A stretch of 64,000 bases of DNA from CAYQQR01 sp964420035 (GCA_964420035.1 CAYQQR010000001.1:61558-125557); one strand, 5' to 3'; positions 50,624-60,900 are shown, counted from the first letter of the stretch. Numbers and translations are program-made. Notes: generated from the sequence alone by a model not told the origin.

Positions 50624-51931
50624 ATGGAACATTCCCAACAGGAAATTACGGGTTCGGAACTTCTTTCGATGCTTGACGAACCCGGGGTGAAACTTATTGA
50701 CATCAGGCCCGTGGAGGCCTATAACGGCTGGTGTTTAAGGAATGAACCGAGGGGAGGGCACATTCGCAACGCGAAAAGTCTTCCACTGAAATGGACCGAC
50801 TATATCGACTGGATCGAGGTGGTCCGGTTCAAGGGGATCAGGCCGGAGCACACGATCATCGTTTACGGGTATGAGAGCGAAGATACGGAACGTGTGGCCC
50901 GGAGGTTTTTAAGATCCGGTTATACCAAGGTATACATGTATAACCGGTTTTCTGAAGAATGGTCCCCGGATCCTGCAAAACCCATGGAACGCCTGGAGCG
51001 TTACAGACACCTGGTTCCGGCCGGGTGGGTCAATGATCTTATCCACGGGAGAACGCCGGCTCATTACGAAAATGACCGTTTCGTAATCGTGCACGCGCAT
51101 TACCGGAACCGGGATGCCTACCTGAGCGGGCACATCCCCGGGGCGATCGATATGGACACCCTGGCTGTTGAAGCGCCTGAAACCTGGAACCGCAGGAGCC
51201 CGGAAGAGCTGAAAGCAGCATTCGAACAGCACGGGATAACCGCCGGTACCACCGTGATTCTTTACGGGAAATTCATGTACCCCGATAATGCTGATGAGTT
51301 TCCGGGCAGTGCGGCCGGCGATATCGGGGCCATCAGGATCGCTTTTATCATGATGTATGCCGGGATCAGGGATGTGCGTGTACTGAATGGCGGTTTTCAG
51401 TCCTGGGAAGATGAGGGCTTCGAGATCTCTTATGTGGATGAACCAAAGCAATCTGTCGGTGATTTCGGAGCGGTGATCCCTGCCCGTCCGGAACTGGCGG
51501 TGGATACTACCGAAGCCAAACGGATGATCGCTGCACCTGACGCGGAGATCGTGTGCGTGCGGAGTTACGCTGAATACGTTGGTGAAGTCAGTGGATACAA
51601 CTACATTAAACCCAGGGGCCGCATCCCGGGTGCCCTGTTTGCGGGTTGCGGATCGGATGCCTACCACATGGAGAATTACAGGAACAACGATCACACCACC
51701 CGGGAATACCATGAGATCGCGGATATCTGGAAGAACAACGGGATCACTCCCGACAAGCACCTGGCATTTTATTGCGGAACGGGTTGGCGGGGCAGTGAAG
51801 CCTGGTTCAATGCCTGGCTGATGGGCTGGCCGAAGGTATCCGTTTACGACGGAGGCTGGTTCGAATGGAGCAGTGATCCGGACAATCCAATTGAAACCGG
51901 AGTTCCGGAGACAGCGGAACAACAGAAATAA
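50624..51931 (+). CDS. Rhodanese-type sulfurtransferase with three domains
   Basis: The 435-residue protein has three rhodanese folds: about 10-120 (LIDIRPVEAYNGW, IIVYGYESEDTERVARRF), 140-275 (FVIVHAHYRNRDAYLSGHIPGAIDMDT, VILYGKFMYPDNADEF) and 295-425 (IVCVRSYAEYVGEVSGY, RIPGALFAGCGSDAY, LAFYCGTGWRGSEAWF). Only the third has the catalytic Cys loop, CGTGWRGS, typical of 3-mercaptopyruvate or thiosulfate sulfurtransferases; the first two have lost it and are probably structural. It is intact in a region of broken genes. It is cytosolic, as no signal peptide is seen. Confidence 0.88.
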   Translation: MEHSQQEITGSELLSMLDEPGVKLIDIRPVEAYNGWCLRNEPRGGHIRNAKSLPLKWTDYIDWIEVVRFKGIRPEHTIIVYGYESEDTERVARRFLRSGYTKVYMYNRFSEEWSPDPAKPMERLERYRHLVPAGWVNDLIHGRTPAHYENDRFVIVHAHYRNRDAYLSGHIPGAIDMDTLAVEAPETWNRRSPEELKAAFEQHGITAGTTVILYGKFMYPDNADEFPGSAAGDIGAIRIAFIMMYAGIRDVRVLNGGFQSWEDEGFEISYVDEPKQSVGDFGAVIPARPELAVDTTEAKRMIAAPDAEIVCVRSYAEYVGEVSGYNYIKPRGRIPGALFAGCGSDAYHMENYRNNDHTTREYHEIADIWKNNGITPDKHLAFYCGTGWRGSEAWFNAWLMGWPKVSVYDGGWFEWSSDPDNPIETGVPETAEQQK

Positions 51932-51983
51932 TAAGCTTCTGTAATGAACCGAAACGGGTTTCTCATTAGCTCTTCAAAAATAA

Positions 51984-52154
51984 ATGAATATGCAAAAATT
52001 CGATGCCACCCACGGGGAACATCTCGGGATCCTGAACCTGATGTATGCCGGCCGTCCCTACACCGTGATCCGTGATTCCGTACAGGTACACCCCACGGTA
52101 TCCGAACTGATACCCACCATGATGGAGTCACTGGAGCCGGCCAGCCATCAATAG
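51984..52154 (+). pseudogene. C-terminal remnant of a pyridine-nucleotide disulfide oxidoreductase
   Basis: A 56-codon frame (ATG at 51984, TAG at 52152-52154) reads MQKFDATHGEHLGILNLMYA then GRPYTVIRDSVQVHPTVSEL and IPTMMESLEP. The VHPTVSEL region matches the dimerisation domain end (HPTxSE) of mercuric reductase or lipoamide dehydrogenase-like flavoproteins. The FAD and NAD domains are absent, so it is a truncated relic unless used as a small protein on its own. Confidence 0.6.
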
Positions 52155-52226
52155 CATCCTGGTTCAAACGATGACCCTTATTCATGAAGCGTCCATGGGA
52201 ATCCGTTAAACCCATACATTTGTCAA

Positions 52227-53348
52227 ATGAAATACCGGACCGTTACATGCTTAATTTGTTTAACTCTTTCATTCAGTTCATTAATGGCTCAAAAAAATCC
52301 AAAAAACCTGGATATTCACTGGAATACCGATACTTCCAGACGGATTGTCCCGCTGGAGGAGTTTACCGCCCTCCTCAGGCCCGACGGCATACCTCCGATC
52401 GATGACCCGGGATTCTGGAATGCTGAACGGGCCCTTGTGAATTATTTTGCCCATGAACCCGTCATCTCGGTGACGATAAACGGCGAGGCAAAGGCGTTTC
52501 CGCTGAGTGTCCTGACCTACCATGAGATTGTAAACGACAGCATCGGAGGAACCCCTGTAACCATTACCTACTGTCCCCTGTGTAATGCAGCCATTGTCTT
52601 TGACCGCAGGGTAATGATCAACGGAAAGCAGCGGTTGCTGGATTTTGGTGTTTCCGGGATGCTGAGGAACAGCGACCTGGTGATGTGGGACAGGCAGACG
52701 GAAAGCTGGTGGCAGCAATTTACCGGTGAAGCCCTTGTCGGGGAACTGGCCGGCCTGCAACTTACGCCTGTATCCTCCATGATCATATCCCTGGAGGAAT
52801 TCGTTGGGTCCTGGCCCGGCGGGAAGATCCTTTCGACCCGTACCGGTCACAACCTGGCATACGGGACCAATCCCTACGACGGGTATGACGACATGGATAA
52901 TGCACGTCCGAGATTGTATTCGGGTGAGGTGGATCCGCGTCTTCCCGCGATGGAACGGGTTGTTGATATCCAGGTAAACGGAAAGTATAAGATTTATCCC
53001 CTGACTCTGATACAGGAGAAAGGCGTGATCAATGATCGTTTCGAGGGCAGTGATATCGTGATCTTTTATACCTCGAAGACCGTATCCGTCCTGGATGACC
53101 GGCAGATATCCGAATCCAGGGAGATCGGATCCGTCACCGCGTTCAGCCGCGAAGTCGATGAACAGGTGCTGACCTTCAGAAAAGAATCGGAAGGATTTGT
53201 TGATGAGCAGACAGGATCGACCTGGAGCATAACGGGGAAATGCATTTCGGGAGCGTTGTACGGAAAGACCCTGTGGCCGCTTGTTCACGGCAACCATTTT
53301 GCCTTTGCCTGGTTTGCCTTTCATCCGGATACCGGGATCTATGAATAA
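52227..53348 (+). CDS. DUF3179 domain secreted protein
   Basis: The 373-residue protein has a signal peptide (RTVTCLICLTLSFSSLMAQ) and a DUF3179 domain with its hallmark segments: AKAFPLSVLTYHEIVNDSIGG, PVTITYCPLCNAAIVFDRRV (CPLC), MWDRQTESWWQQFTGEALVGEL, STRTGHNLAYGTNPYDGYDD, and WSITGKCISGALYGKTLWPLVHG NHFAFAWFAFHP at the end. The CxxC and the Trp/His-rich loops suggest metal or redox binding. The reaction is not known. It stands apart from its neighbours by about 70 bases upstream. Confidence 0.9.
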   Translation: MKYRTVTCLICLTLSFSSLMAQKNPKNLDIHWNTDTSRRIVPLEEFTALLRPDGIPPIDDPGFWNAERALVNYFAHEPVISVTINGEAKAFPLSVLTYHEIVNDSIGGTPVTITYCPLCNAAIVFDRRVMINGKQRLLDFGVSGMLRNSDLVMWDRQTESWWQQFTGEALVGELAGLQLTPVSSMIISLEEFVGSWPGGKILSTRTGHNLAYGTNPYDGYDDMDNARPRLYSGEVDPRLPAMERVVDIQVNGKYKIYPLTLIQEKGVINDRFEGSDIVIFYTSKTVSVLDDRQISESREIGSVTAFSREVDEQVLTFRKESEGFVDEQTGSTWSITGKCISGALYGKTLWPLVHGNHFAFAWFAFHPDTGIYE

Positions 53349-53391
53349 CAGGATTAATGCAAGTTTCTCAACAGTTTAAAATAAAGCCGAT

Positions 53392-53598
53392 ATGGAAATT
53401 ATCCGCTTTTCAACCATTACATGTCCGGTATGCGGACACTCAAAAACAGAAGAGATGCCCGGGGATTCTTGCCAGTTCTTTTACCAATGCGAAAACTGCC
53501 ATTCGCTTATCCGGCCCAATGAAGGCGACTGCTGTGTTTATTGTTCATACGGTTCGGTGAAGTGTCCTTCCAGGCAGATAGAATCATTTGAAAATTAA
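53392..53598 (+). CDS. GDCCVxC domain small protein
   Basis: The 68-residue protein has one CPVC pair (FSTITCPVCGHSKTEEM), a second CENC pair (FFYQCENCHSLIRP), then GDCCVYCSYGSVKC with the family motif GDCCVxC. In related proteins the second Cys of CC can be selenocysteine; here all positions are Cys codons. The pattern suggests a small zinc or mercury/metal-binding, thiol-rich protein. It is 43 bases after DUF3179. Starts at 53392; the product is soluble. Confidence 0.82.
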   Translation: MEIIRFSTITCPVCGHSKTEEMPGDSCQFFYQCENCHSLIRPNEGDCCVYCSYGSVKCPSRQIESFEN

Positions 53599-53642
53599 TC
53601 CTCCTGAGAAGATTCAGATTTTTCAAACTTCGGGTTTTTTTC

Positions 53643-54197
53643 TTATCTCGTGTCAGGTTTTCTTTTTTCCGAGATCTCCCCCAGGATTTTTTCATGTACT
53701 GTGAGATCCGCCTCGCTGAACAGCACCATCCTGATCACCTTTACATTCTCCAGGGATGCGGCCTGATCGATGATCGTGTTAAGGGCTACAACGGCCGCTT
53801 CTTCAAGGGGATAACCGAATGCACCCGTGGAGATCGCCGGAAATGCAACAGATGAAATGCCTTCCCGGTCGGCCAGCCTGAGTGCATTCCCGTAACAATT
53901 GGCCAGCAACTGATCTTCGGGTTTGTCCAAACCATACACCGGTCCAAGGCAGTGTATGATGAATTTGTTGGGCAGTTCGCAGGCTTTTGTGATCACCGCT
54001 TCCCCGGGACTGATGGGTCCGAGCGGCTCGCTCTCCTTCACGAGTTCCGGTCCGGCAGCGCGGTATATGGCGCCCGCCACACCGCCGCCGGGCAGAAGCT
54101 GGGCGTTGGCGGCATTAACGATGGCCTCCATGTCTGCCTGACGGGTAATGTCCCCTTTGACCAATTCGATCGTTTTACCGTAGATCTTTTTTTTCAT
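53643..54197 (-). CDS. Macro-domain O-acetyl-ADP-ribose deacetylase-like protein
   Basis: The 184-residue protein is a single macro domain with KGDITRQADMEAIVNAANAQLLPGGGVAGAIYRAAGPEL, in which the Asn-Ala-Ala-Asn and GGG loop bind ADP-ribose. SVAFPAISTGAFGYPLEEAA follows, with the second phosphate loop. Members hydrolyse O-acetyl-ADP-ribose made by sirtuins or remove ADP-ribose from proteins. Its end overlaps nothing; the strand is opposite to the GDCCVxC gene. It may act with the sirtuin at 45165. Confidence 0.92.
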   Translation of the reverse strand: MKKKIYGKTIELVKGDITRQADMEAIVNAANAQLLPGGGVAGAIYRAAGPELVKESEPLGPISPGEAVITKACELPNKFIIHCLGPVYGLDKPEDQLLANCYGNALRLADREGISSVAFPAISTGAFGYPLEEAAVVALNTIIDQAASLENVKVIRMVLFSEADLTVHEKILGEISEKRKPDTR

Positions 54198-54310
54198 TTT
54201 GGCAGTATAAAGAAAGGTGTTTTTTTTGACCGTGCCATCCGGGGCAGCAGGTATTTATAACAAAATCCTCATCCACCCCCGAAAACCGAGGATAACCTGA
54301 AGTATACAAC

Positions 54311-54958
54311 TCAGCGTTTCCGCATCAGCATCACCCTGTCGTTATTGCTCTCCAGCCGGTCAAATCCATATTCCGCAGCAATATAATCGAATGTTCCGGT
54401 GTGAAAGAACGACACATGGGTAATGTCTTTTGCATAATACCAGCCGGCAAAGGCCGGGAGCGATTCCCAGGTCTCCGTCATAACAACCAGCAACCCCCCT
54501 GGGGTCAACAGGTCCGTGATACGGGCAATCTCCTCCTCCGGCCTGAAGAAATGCTCGAAGCACTCGGTGGCGAAAATGAAATCGTAGTCCCGCGCCGGTA
54601 TTCCGGGAAAGAAGAAGGGATCGTAATCATCGCACGAGAAACCCTTCTGACCCAGGATCACGCTCAGTGTCGGCACGGGACCGCATCCAAAATCCAGCCC
54701 GCGCATCTCCTTGTCCAGCAATGGCAAAGCCGGTTCAATGGCCTGGTTCAGGAAATCCACGTAGCCGCTGTGCTGGATGCCGTTGTTGTGTGAAAGGTAT
54801 CGACGCTTTTCGGTCTCCCCGGACGGCAGGAACCGCGGCTCGGTGAAGATCAGTTTGCAGGAGTCGCAGTACCGGTAGGATCTGTGGTCAGGTCCCCCCA
54901 CTTCGGTAAGATATCCCTTGTTATAACACAATGGACATGATTCCATGGCAGCCTTCAT
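54311..54958 (-). CDS. SAM-dependent methyltransferase with N-terminal zinc-finger-like motif
   Basis: The 215-residue protein starts with two CxxC pairs (ESCPLCYNKGYL and RYCDSCKLIFTEPRF) that probably hold zinc. The class I methyltransferase fold follows with LDFGCGPVPTLSVILGQKGF (SAM loop), DYDPFF, and DFIFATECFEHFFRPEEEIARI, then LTPGGLLVVMTETWES. It resembles methyltransferases of the CxxC-zinc type seen near sugar or lipid biosynthesis. The substrate is unknown. The gene's start region overlaps the tail of a helicase-like remnant read in another frame. Confidence 0.88.
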   Translation of the reverse strand: MKAAMESCPLCYNKGYLTEVGGPDHRSYRYCDSCKLIFTEPRFLPSGETEKRRYLSHNNGIQHSGYVDFLNQAIEPALPLLDKEMRGLDFGCGPVPTLSVILGQKGFSCDDYDPFFFPGIPARDYDFIFATECFEHFFRPEEEIARITDLLTPGGLLVVMTETWESLPAFAGWYYAKDITHVSFFHTGTFDYIAAEYGFDRLESNNDRVMLMRKR

Positions 54959-55127
54959 TGCTGGTTAAACATCGTACCTTTTTCCCGGCCTTCCCGGGCT
55001 GCATCCGGTGGTCCCGGGCGGTCCCGTCCCGGTCCGGGAATGGGGCGGGTTTACCGCGATGCGTAAGGTTCAGCCTGTGCATGGCCCTCGTACGGGCCAC
55101 GTACAGCATTTGCCCGTCGGGTGCGGA
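54921..55127 (-). pseudogene. Probable SF1 (UvrD/HelD-like) helicase C-terminal remnant
   Basis: Immediately after the prfC stop, the minus strand reads SAPDGQMLYVARTRAMHRLN then LTHRGKPAPFPDRDGTARDH. LYVARTRAMHRL matches the last conserved motif (VI, LYVAxTRA) of superfamily 1 helicases and the common extension LTHRGKPAPF. The preceding part of the helicase is gone, and prfC takes its place. The frame runs to 54921 and overlaps the methyltransferase start. Confidence 0.55.
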
Positions 55128-56729
55128 CTATTCATATTTGCTCTGCACGCTCAGGTCGGAAGTGGTGTGGAACTGAACCCCGGGATGTGCTTCCTTTGCA
55201 ATTATAAGCATCCACGCGCTTCCGGCCAGGAATACCGGGTTATTGTACCTGTCGTAAGCAACGGTACCTGTGCGCCTTTCGATCATAGCCTTCAGCTCCT
55301 CCTTATTGTCAGAAGTCAGCCAGAAGGCCTTCACAAACGGTAAGGTCCTGAAATCGCACCTGGCGCCGTACTCGTGTTCCAGCCTGAACTTGATGACATC
55401 GAACTGGAGTTCGCCCACCGTGCCGATGATCTTCCGGTTGCCCGGCTGCTGGAAGAACAACTGGGCGAGCCCTTCCTCGGTAAGCTGACGCACTCCCTTT
55501 TCTAACTGCTTGGTTTTCATGGGGTCCCTGTTGACCACCTCCTTAAGTATTTCGGGAGAAAAACTGGGAATACCGCTGAAATGAAGTTTTTCACCCCCGG
55601 TAAGGCTGTCCCCGATCTTCAGGTTCCCGGTATCATAGAGGCCAATGACATCGCCCGGGAAGGCTTCATCCACGGTGTTTCTGGTGTTCGCCATGAAAGC
55701 TGCCGGGGCCGCGAACCGCATTTTTTTATCAAGGCGGGTGTGGTAATACATGGTATTGCGCCCGAACCTGCCCGAACAGACCCGCAGGAAGGCCATGCGG
55801 TTCCGGTGATTGGGATCGAGGTTGGCGTGGATCTTGAACACAAAACCGCTGAATAGCTTCTCCCCGGGCATAACCTCCCTTTCGGCGGCTTTCGTGACCG
55901 AGGGATGCGGGGCATTGTTAATGAAGGTCTCCAACAGGTCGGGGATGCCGATATTGTAAAGGGCACTGCCAAAGAAGACCGGCGCCAGGTATCCCTGCAG
56001 GTAGAGGTTCTTCTGAAATGATTCGAACAAGTCGGAAACGAGTCCGGTCTCTTCCCAAAGCTGGTGTGTCTGCTCCTCCCCGACGAACCCCTTCAGTCTG
56101 GGATCTTCCATGTTCTGCGTACTTAACAGCATTTCCGGCAAGGCCGATTTTTCAGGCCGGTACAGCTGAACGCTTTTTTTCATCAGGTTATACACGCCTT
56201 TGAACCGGCCGCCCCTGCCGATGGGCCAGGTGAACGGACAGGTGGTGATCTTGAGTTCATCCTCGAGTTCTTCCAGCAGATCAAACGGATCCTTGCTCTC
56301 CCGGTCCATCTTGTTGATGAGGATCATTACCGGAGTGGCCCTCATCCGGCATACCTCCATCAGTTTGCGGGTCTGCTCCTCCACCCCCTTCACGCTGTCA
56401 ACCACGAGGATCACACTGTCAACTGCCGTAAGAGTCCGGTACGTGTCTTCAGCAAAGTCTTTATGACCCGGGGTATCCAGTATGTTTATCCTTATCCCGT
56501 TATGTTCAAGGGACATCACCGATGTGGCCACGGAAATGCCCCGCTGTTTTTCTATTTCGAGGAAATCGGATGTGGCCGTTTTCCTGATCTTGTTGTTCTT
56601 TACCGCACCGGCAACCTGGATCGCCCCGCCCAGCAGGAGCAGTTTTTCCGTGAGGGTGGTCTTCCCTGCATCGGGGTGCGAGACGATGGCAAATGTCCTT
56701 CTTCGTTCGATTTCGTTCTTTATGTCCAC
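55128..56729 (-). CDS. prfC: Peptide chain release factor 3
   Basis: The 533-residue GTPase recycles release factors 1 and 2 from the ribosome after peptide release. The GTP-binding motifs are SHPDAGKTTLTEKLL (G1), DTPGHKDFAEDTYRTLTAVD (G3) and INKMDRES (G4). The later domains include ESDPVFFGSALYN-like and QLFFQQPGNRKIIGTVGELQFDVIKFRLEHEYG, typical of RF3. Length is normal. The end abuts the helicase remnant. Confidence 0.95.
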   Translation of the reverse strand: MDIKNEIERRRTFAIVSHPDAGKTTLTEKLLLLGGAIQVAGAVKNNKIRKTATSDFLEIEKQRGISVATSVMSLEHNGIRINILDTPGHKDFAEDTYRTLTAVDSVILVVDSVKGVEEQTRKLMEVCRMRATPVMILINKMDRESKDPFDLLEELEDELKITTCPFTWPIGRGGRFKGVYNLMKKSVQLYRPEKSALPEMLLSTQNMEDPRLKGFVGEEQTHQLWEETGLVSDLFESFQKNLYLQGYLAPVFFGSALYNIGIPDLLETFINNAPHPSVTKAAEREVMPGEKLFSGFVFKIHANLDPNHRNRMAFLRVCSGRFGRNTMYYHTRLDKKMRFAAPAAFMANTRNTVDEAFPGDVIGLYDTGNLKIGDSLTGGEKLHFSGIPSFSPEILKEVVNRDPMKTKQLEKGVRQLTEEGLAQLFFQQPGNRKIIGTVGELQFDVIKFRLEHEYGARCDFRTLPFVKAFWLTSDNKEELKAMIERRTGTVAYDRYNNPVFLAGSAWMLIIAKEAHPGVQFHTTSDLSVQSKYE

Positions 56730-56985
56730 AAATTCAATTATTTGGATGCTTTTCGGGCATCCGTTTAACGTTCAATGAATAAACCCGGGGGCAGCAGTTG
56801 GTTGTTTATTTTTCCGGTGCACTGCCTGGCGCCGGCAGGACCGGGAAGATCATGGTGGAGCAGTACCGCGGTATTTCGGGATCCTGTTTTTCATTTCAGC
56901 CTGCAAAGATAATGAATAAAAAAGTTCGGGCCAATAGCATACAGGTACCCGGGTATGTCCCTTCAGGAAGTGATCATGAATAAGT
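56730..56985. other. Intergenic region
   Basis: The 256 bases between prfC and the universal stress protein hold no gene that I can recognise. A CTGCC...GGCAG inverted repeat lies near 56823-56840. Confidence 0.35.
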
Positions 56986-57945
56986 TTAGTCATTCTTCAG
57001 TGGGATGAGTAAAACATTCGAAGAGCTGTCGCGGGCGATATGATGGCTAACGCTGCCAAGAAATACTTCAGAAAAATAACCGCGTCCCTGGCTACCCATA
57101 ACGGTCAGAGTTACATTATTCTCATGTATGTAATTTAATATCAATTGCTTTGGCCTTCCGTATTCCAGTACAATATTAATTTCAGTCTCTGGATGTACTT
57201 TGTTAAACGCTTCTTTTAAACGCTTCAATCGTTCCGTATCAATCAGGTTAAATTCATGAAGTTTTTCTTTCAGGTACTTTTCAATTCGCTCTTCATCCTG
57301 AATGTGTAATAGAGTTAATTTAGAAATATTGGTAAAATTGATTTTCAGCCATTGAAATGCATTCTCGGAGAAATCAGAAAAGTCGGTAGTTAGTAAAACA
57401 TGCTTGCCTAAATCTTTCTTTAGTAAAAAGCTTTCGGGCTCTTTCCTCTCGAGCTCTTTCATAATTCGTTCGTACTGATATAAGTCTTTCATCAGAATTG
57501 CTTCCAACTCCTCCTCCTTCTCTAACTTTTTAAATCTCATAAGCATAACTGGCATTTGGGTATTATGTAGTATCTCGGAAGCGATGCTTCCCAAAGCCGA
57601 AGGCGACCAGGTTTTCCCGTGAGAACCAATTATTAGCAGGTGGGCATCGTTTAACTTTACCTGTTTCATCAATTCGATGGCCGGGATGCCATAAACCATT
57701 TTCGCATCAACTCCAAAACCCTTACTAGCAAGGAGTATTTTTTGCTTTGCCAACTCTTTTTCGATGAATTCAAGACTGACATTCTCCAGATTTGTATTGT
57801 TCCTGAGGTTCAATACAAATACAAGCGTAATTTTTCCTATGCCAAGCAGTTGAAATTCGCTTGAATTCTCTACTATTTCATAAGAAACTTTAGAGAAATC
57901 GGTTCCAATAATTGCATGTTTCATAGTTTTATTGGTTAAGTTCAA
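56986..57945 (-). CDS. Universal stress protein, two domains, in the RND operon
   Basis: The 319-residue protein has two Usp domains: residues 1-140 with IIGSHGKTWSPSALGSIASEILHNTQMPVML, and about 165-319 with TVMGSQGRGYFSEVFLGSVSHHIARDSSSNVLLI, both ending in a GxxxxG...S-type loop for ATP. It begins 2 bases after the RND pump stop, so it is translated from the same mRNA. A stress protein attached to an efflux operon may tie pump output to stress or energy state; that is inference. A related two-domain protein is at 27919. Confidence 0.88.
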   Translation of the reverse strand: MNLTNKTMKHAIIGTDFSKVSYEIVENSSEFQLLGIGKITLVFVLNLRNNTNLENVSLEFIEKELAKQKILLASKGFGVDAKMVYGIPAIELMKQVKLNDAHLLIIGSHGKTWSPSALGSIASEILHNTQMPVMLMRFKKLEKEEELEAILMKDLYQYERIMKELERKEPESFLLKKDLGKHVLLTTDFSDFSENAFQWLKINFTNISKLTLLHIQDEERIEKYLKEKLHEFNLIDTERLKRLKEAFNKVHPETEINIVLEYGRPKQLILNYIHENNVTLTVMGSQGRGYFSEVFLGSVSHHIARDSSSNVLLIPLKND

Positions 57946-57947
57946 AT

Positions 57948-60900
57948 TTAGTTACTCGTTTTTTGCAAATTATCGCTGTATAAAATTGCATACACCACCG
58001 GAATAAAAATAAATACCAGCAGCAGCCCAAACACCAATCCTCCAATTACCACTATGGCCATGGGACGAAGCATTTCGGTACCATCCCCCAGCAAAAGAGC
58101 CAAAGGCAACAAACCAAACAAACTGTTAATGTCTGTAATCAAAATAGGTCTTAAACGCAAAATAGCCGCCTGTTTAATAGCCTCAACAATTCCTTTTCCC
58201 TGTGCTTTGAGTTCATCAATAAAAGTTATCAGTATCACTCCGTTATTGATTTCCATGCCGGTAAGCATGATAATGCCAATCAGGGCAGTAATGCTAACCG
58301 GTGTTCCGGTGATGTACAAGGCATAAGAAATACCTGCCAGCGATAAGGGAATGCGGATAATAATAATCAATGGCTTCAGGAAGCTTTCAAAATAGAGTAC
58401 CATTACAGCGTATCCCAGGAACAATGCAAAAAGCAATATAAGAGCCATTTGCTGGATATTTTCGGCAATCATTTCCGACTGCCCGCCATAGTTGAGCCGG
58501 TATCCTGTCGGCAATGAATAATTTCCCATTTTTTCTTTTATCCCGGCGGTTGCATCTCCAACACTTATTCCCATGACGTTTGCCGTTACTTTGATAACCC
58601 GGTCCTGGTTTTTCCGGTCAATTTGCACGGGCCCGGTAGTTTTCTCAACATCAGCTACTACATTTAACGGAACTTTTGCACCGTTTTTAGAATACACGTA
58701 TAGATTTTCCAGCACGTCTGCTGATTTTATTTCCTGCTCGTCCATTACAACCCGTATGGGATAGTAATAGGCCCCTTCTTTATAGCGGGTAGCCACATGA
58801 CCTCTCACCAGTGTTTTAACCGTGGTTCCTATGTCTTCGATACTCAATCCTAAATCCATGGCTTTTTGCCTGTCAACCGAAATCCGGTATTCGGGCTTGG
58901 TGAGTTGCAGAGAAATATCAAGGCCCGACAAATAATCGAGAGTAGCCAGTTCGCTTCTGACATGGACAGCCTCGCTGAATATTCTTGTCATGGATTCGCT
59001 TCGCGGAGCGGTAACTTCAAGTTCGATATCGAATTGACCGGTACGGCGGATACCTTTCATTTTGGTATGAAAAACTTTAATTACCGCCCCGGGGGCTTTC
59101 ACGGCTTTCATCACCACCGGTCGCAATTTTTCAACATACTCATCGGTATTCATTGGCCGTTGGGCTGCAGGTACCAACTGCACGTTTAATTCACCCTCAA
59201 AACTGTTTTCGGTAGTAACAAGGCCCCATACTTTACCTCCGGCCAGTGTGGCGAATCCATGTATGTAATCCTGTTTTTGAACTACCTGTTCTATCTGCTT
59301 CAGTACATTATCGGTTTCACTCATCGATGTTCCCGTGGGCATCATCACCTTAACTGTAATTAATCCATCATCGGCTTTGGGAAGAAATTCCGAACCTGTT
59401 TGTTGCAAATAATAATATCCGGGAATTAGTAATAATATAAATAATATAAGTATAAACCACCGCCATTTCAACGACCAGCTTAAAACGGGTTTATAAATAG
59501 AAATAAGCCCGATAATGAATCCGTCGGATAAGCGTGTAATGAAACTGCCCTTTTGTTTGATTTTCTTGCTTTCGGGATAAAACAATGTCATAAGCATCGG
59601 GGTAACTGTAAGCGAAACCACCATTGAAAGCCCGATAATAATGGCAACGGTTATCACCAGTTCTTTAAACAACAGTGATGAAAGCCCTGGAACAAGTAAA
59701 AAGGGAACAAAAAGTGAAAGAAAAGTAATCGTTGCCGTAACAATGGCACCGCTGATTTGAACGGCTCCTTTGGTTACAGGGTCTTCTGTTTCGGGCTCCG
59801 TTTCCTGTATACGTGTTATGTTCTCGAGCATCACAATGCTGTTGTCGAGCACCACGGTCATGGCTATTACCAATCCGCCAAGGGTGAAAATATTTATGGA
59901 AAAGTCGAGCAATTGCATAAAGAAGAATGTTCCCAATAATGTAACGGGAAGACTCAGGACGAGAGCAAGAATCCTTCTCCAGCCTAAAAGGAAAAAAGCT
60001 GTTACCATTGTGACCAGAAAGGCAGCCAGGAGCATGGCATTCCGAACGCCTTTGTTTGCCAGCCTTACATACTCGGCCTGGTCGTAAATCATATCAATAT
60101 GTGTTGCCGGCGGGAGTTCTGCTCTTAGTTCGTTCATGCGCCGGGCAATATCATCGGAAACGGTTACAGCATTGGCTGCCGCCTGCTTGAATATGGAAAT
60201 ACGTACGCCTTCTTTATCATTGTAACGGGTTCTGATGCGTTGAAATTCGTGGTGGTCGCGAACCTCGGCCACATCTTTCAGCAAAATATGACCGCCCTCA
60301 CTGTTTTTTCTCAGGATAAGGTTTTCAATCTCGCCGATCGAACTATATTCGTCGTAAGTCCTTATGATATAGTCACGTTTATCGGTGACCACGCGCCCGC
60401 CTACCATGTCGATGTTTTCTTTTTTCAGGCGGTCGGAAATTTCCTGTAATGTAAGGTTGTAACCGTTGAGCTTTAATGGGTTTACATGTACCCTTATTTC
60501 ACGAAGCATACCCCCTGAAAGCGCTGTTCCGGCAGATCCCTTGACTGATGCAAATTCTTCCTGAAATTCGTTTTCGACCCATGTACGCAGCTGGGTCAGA
60601 CTCATATTGTCTGATGATACCAGTATTTCCACAACGGGTAATTGCGAAGGGTCGGCCTTAAAAGCAACGGGTTCCAGAATTCCTTCGGGCAGTTCTTTTT
60701 TTACCAGTCCCATTTTGGCCAAAACATCCTGGTAGGCCACATCCCTGTCGACACTGTAATCAAAATTAACCAGAAGTGTATAAACCCCTTCTTCACAAGT
60801 TGATTCTATGTAATCAAGATTATCTACCGTGGCCATTTTTCTTTCAATGACCATAGCCACTTCGTTCTCCATTTGCTCGGGTGTAGCTCCCGGCCAATAA

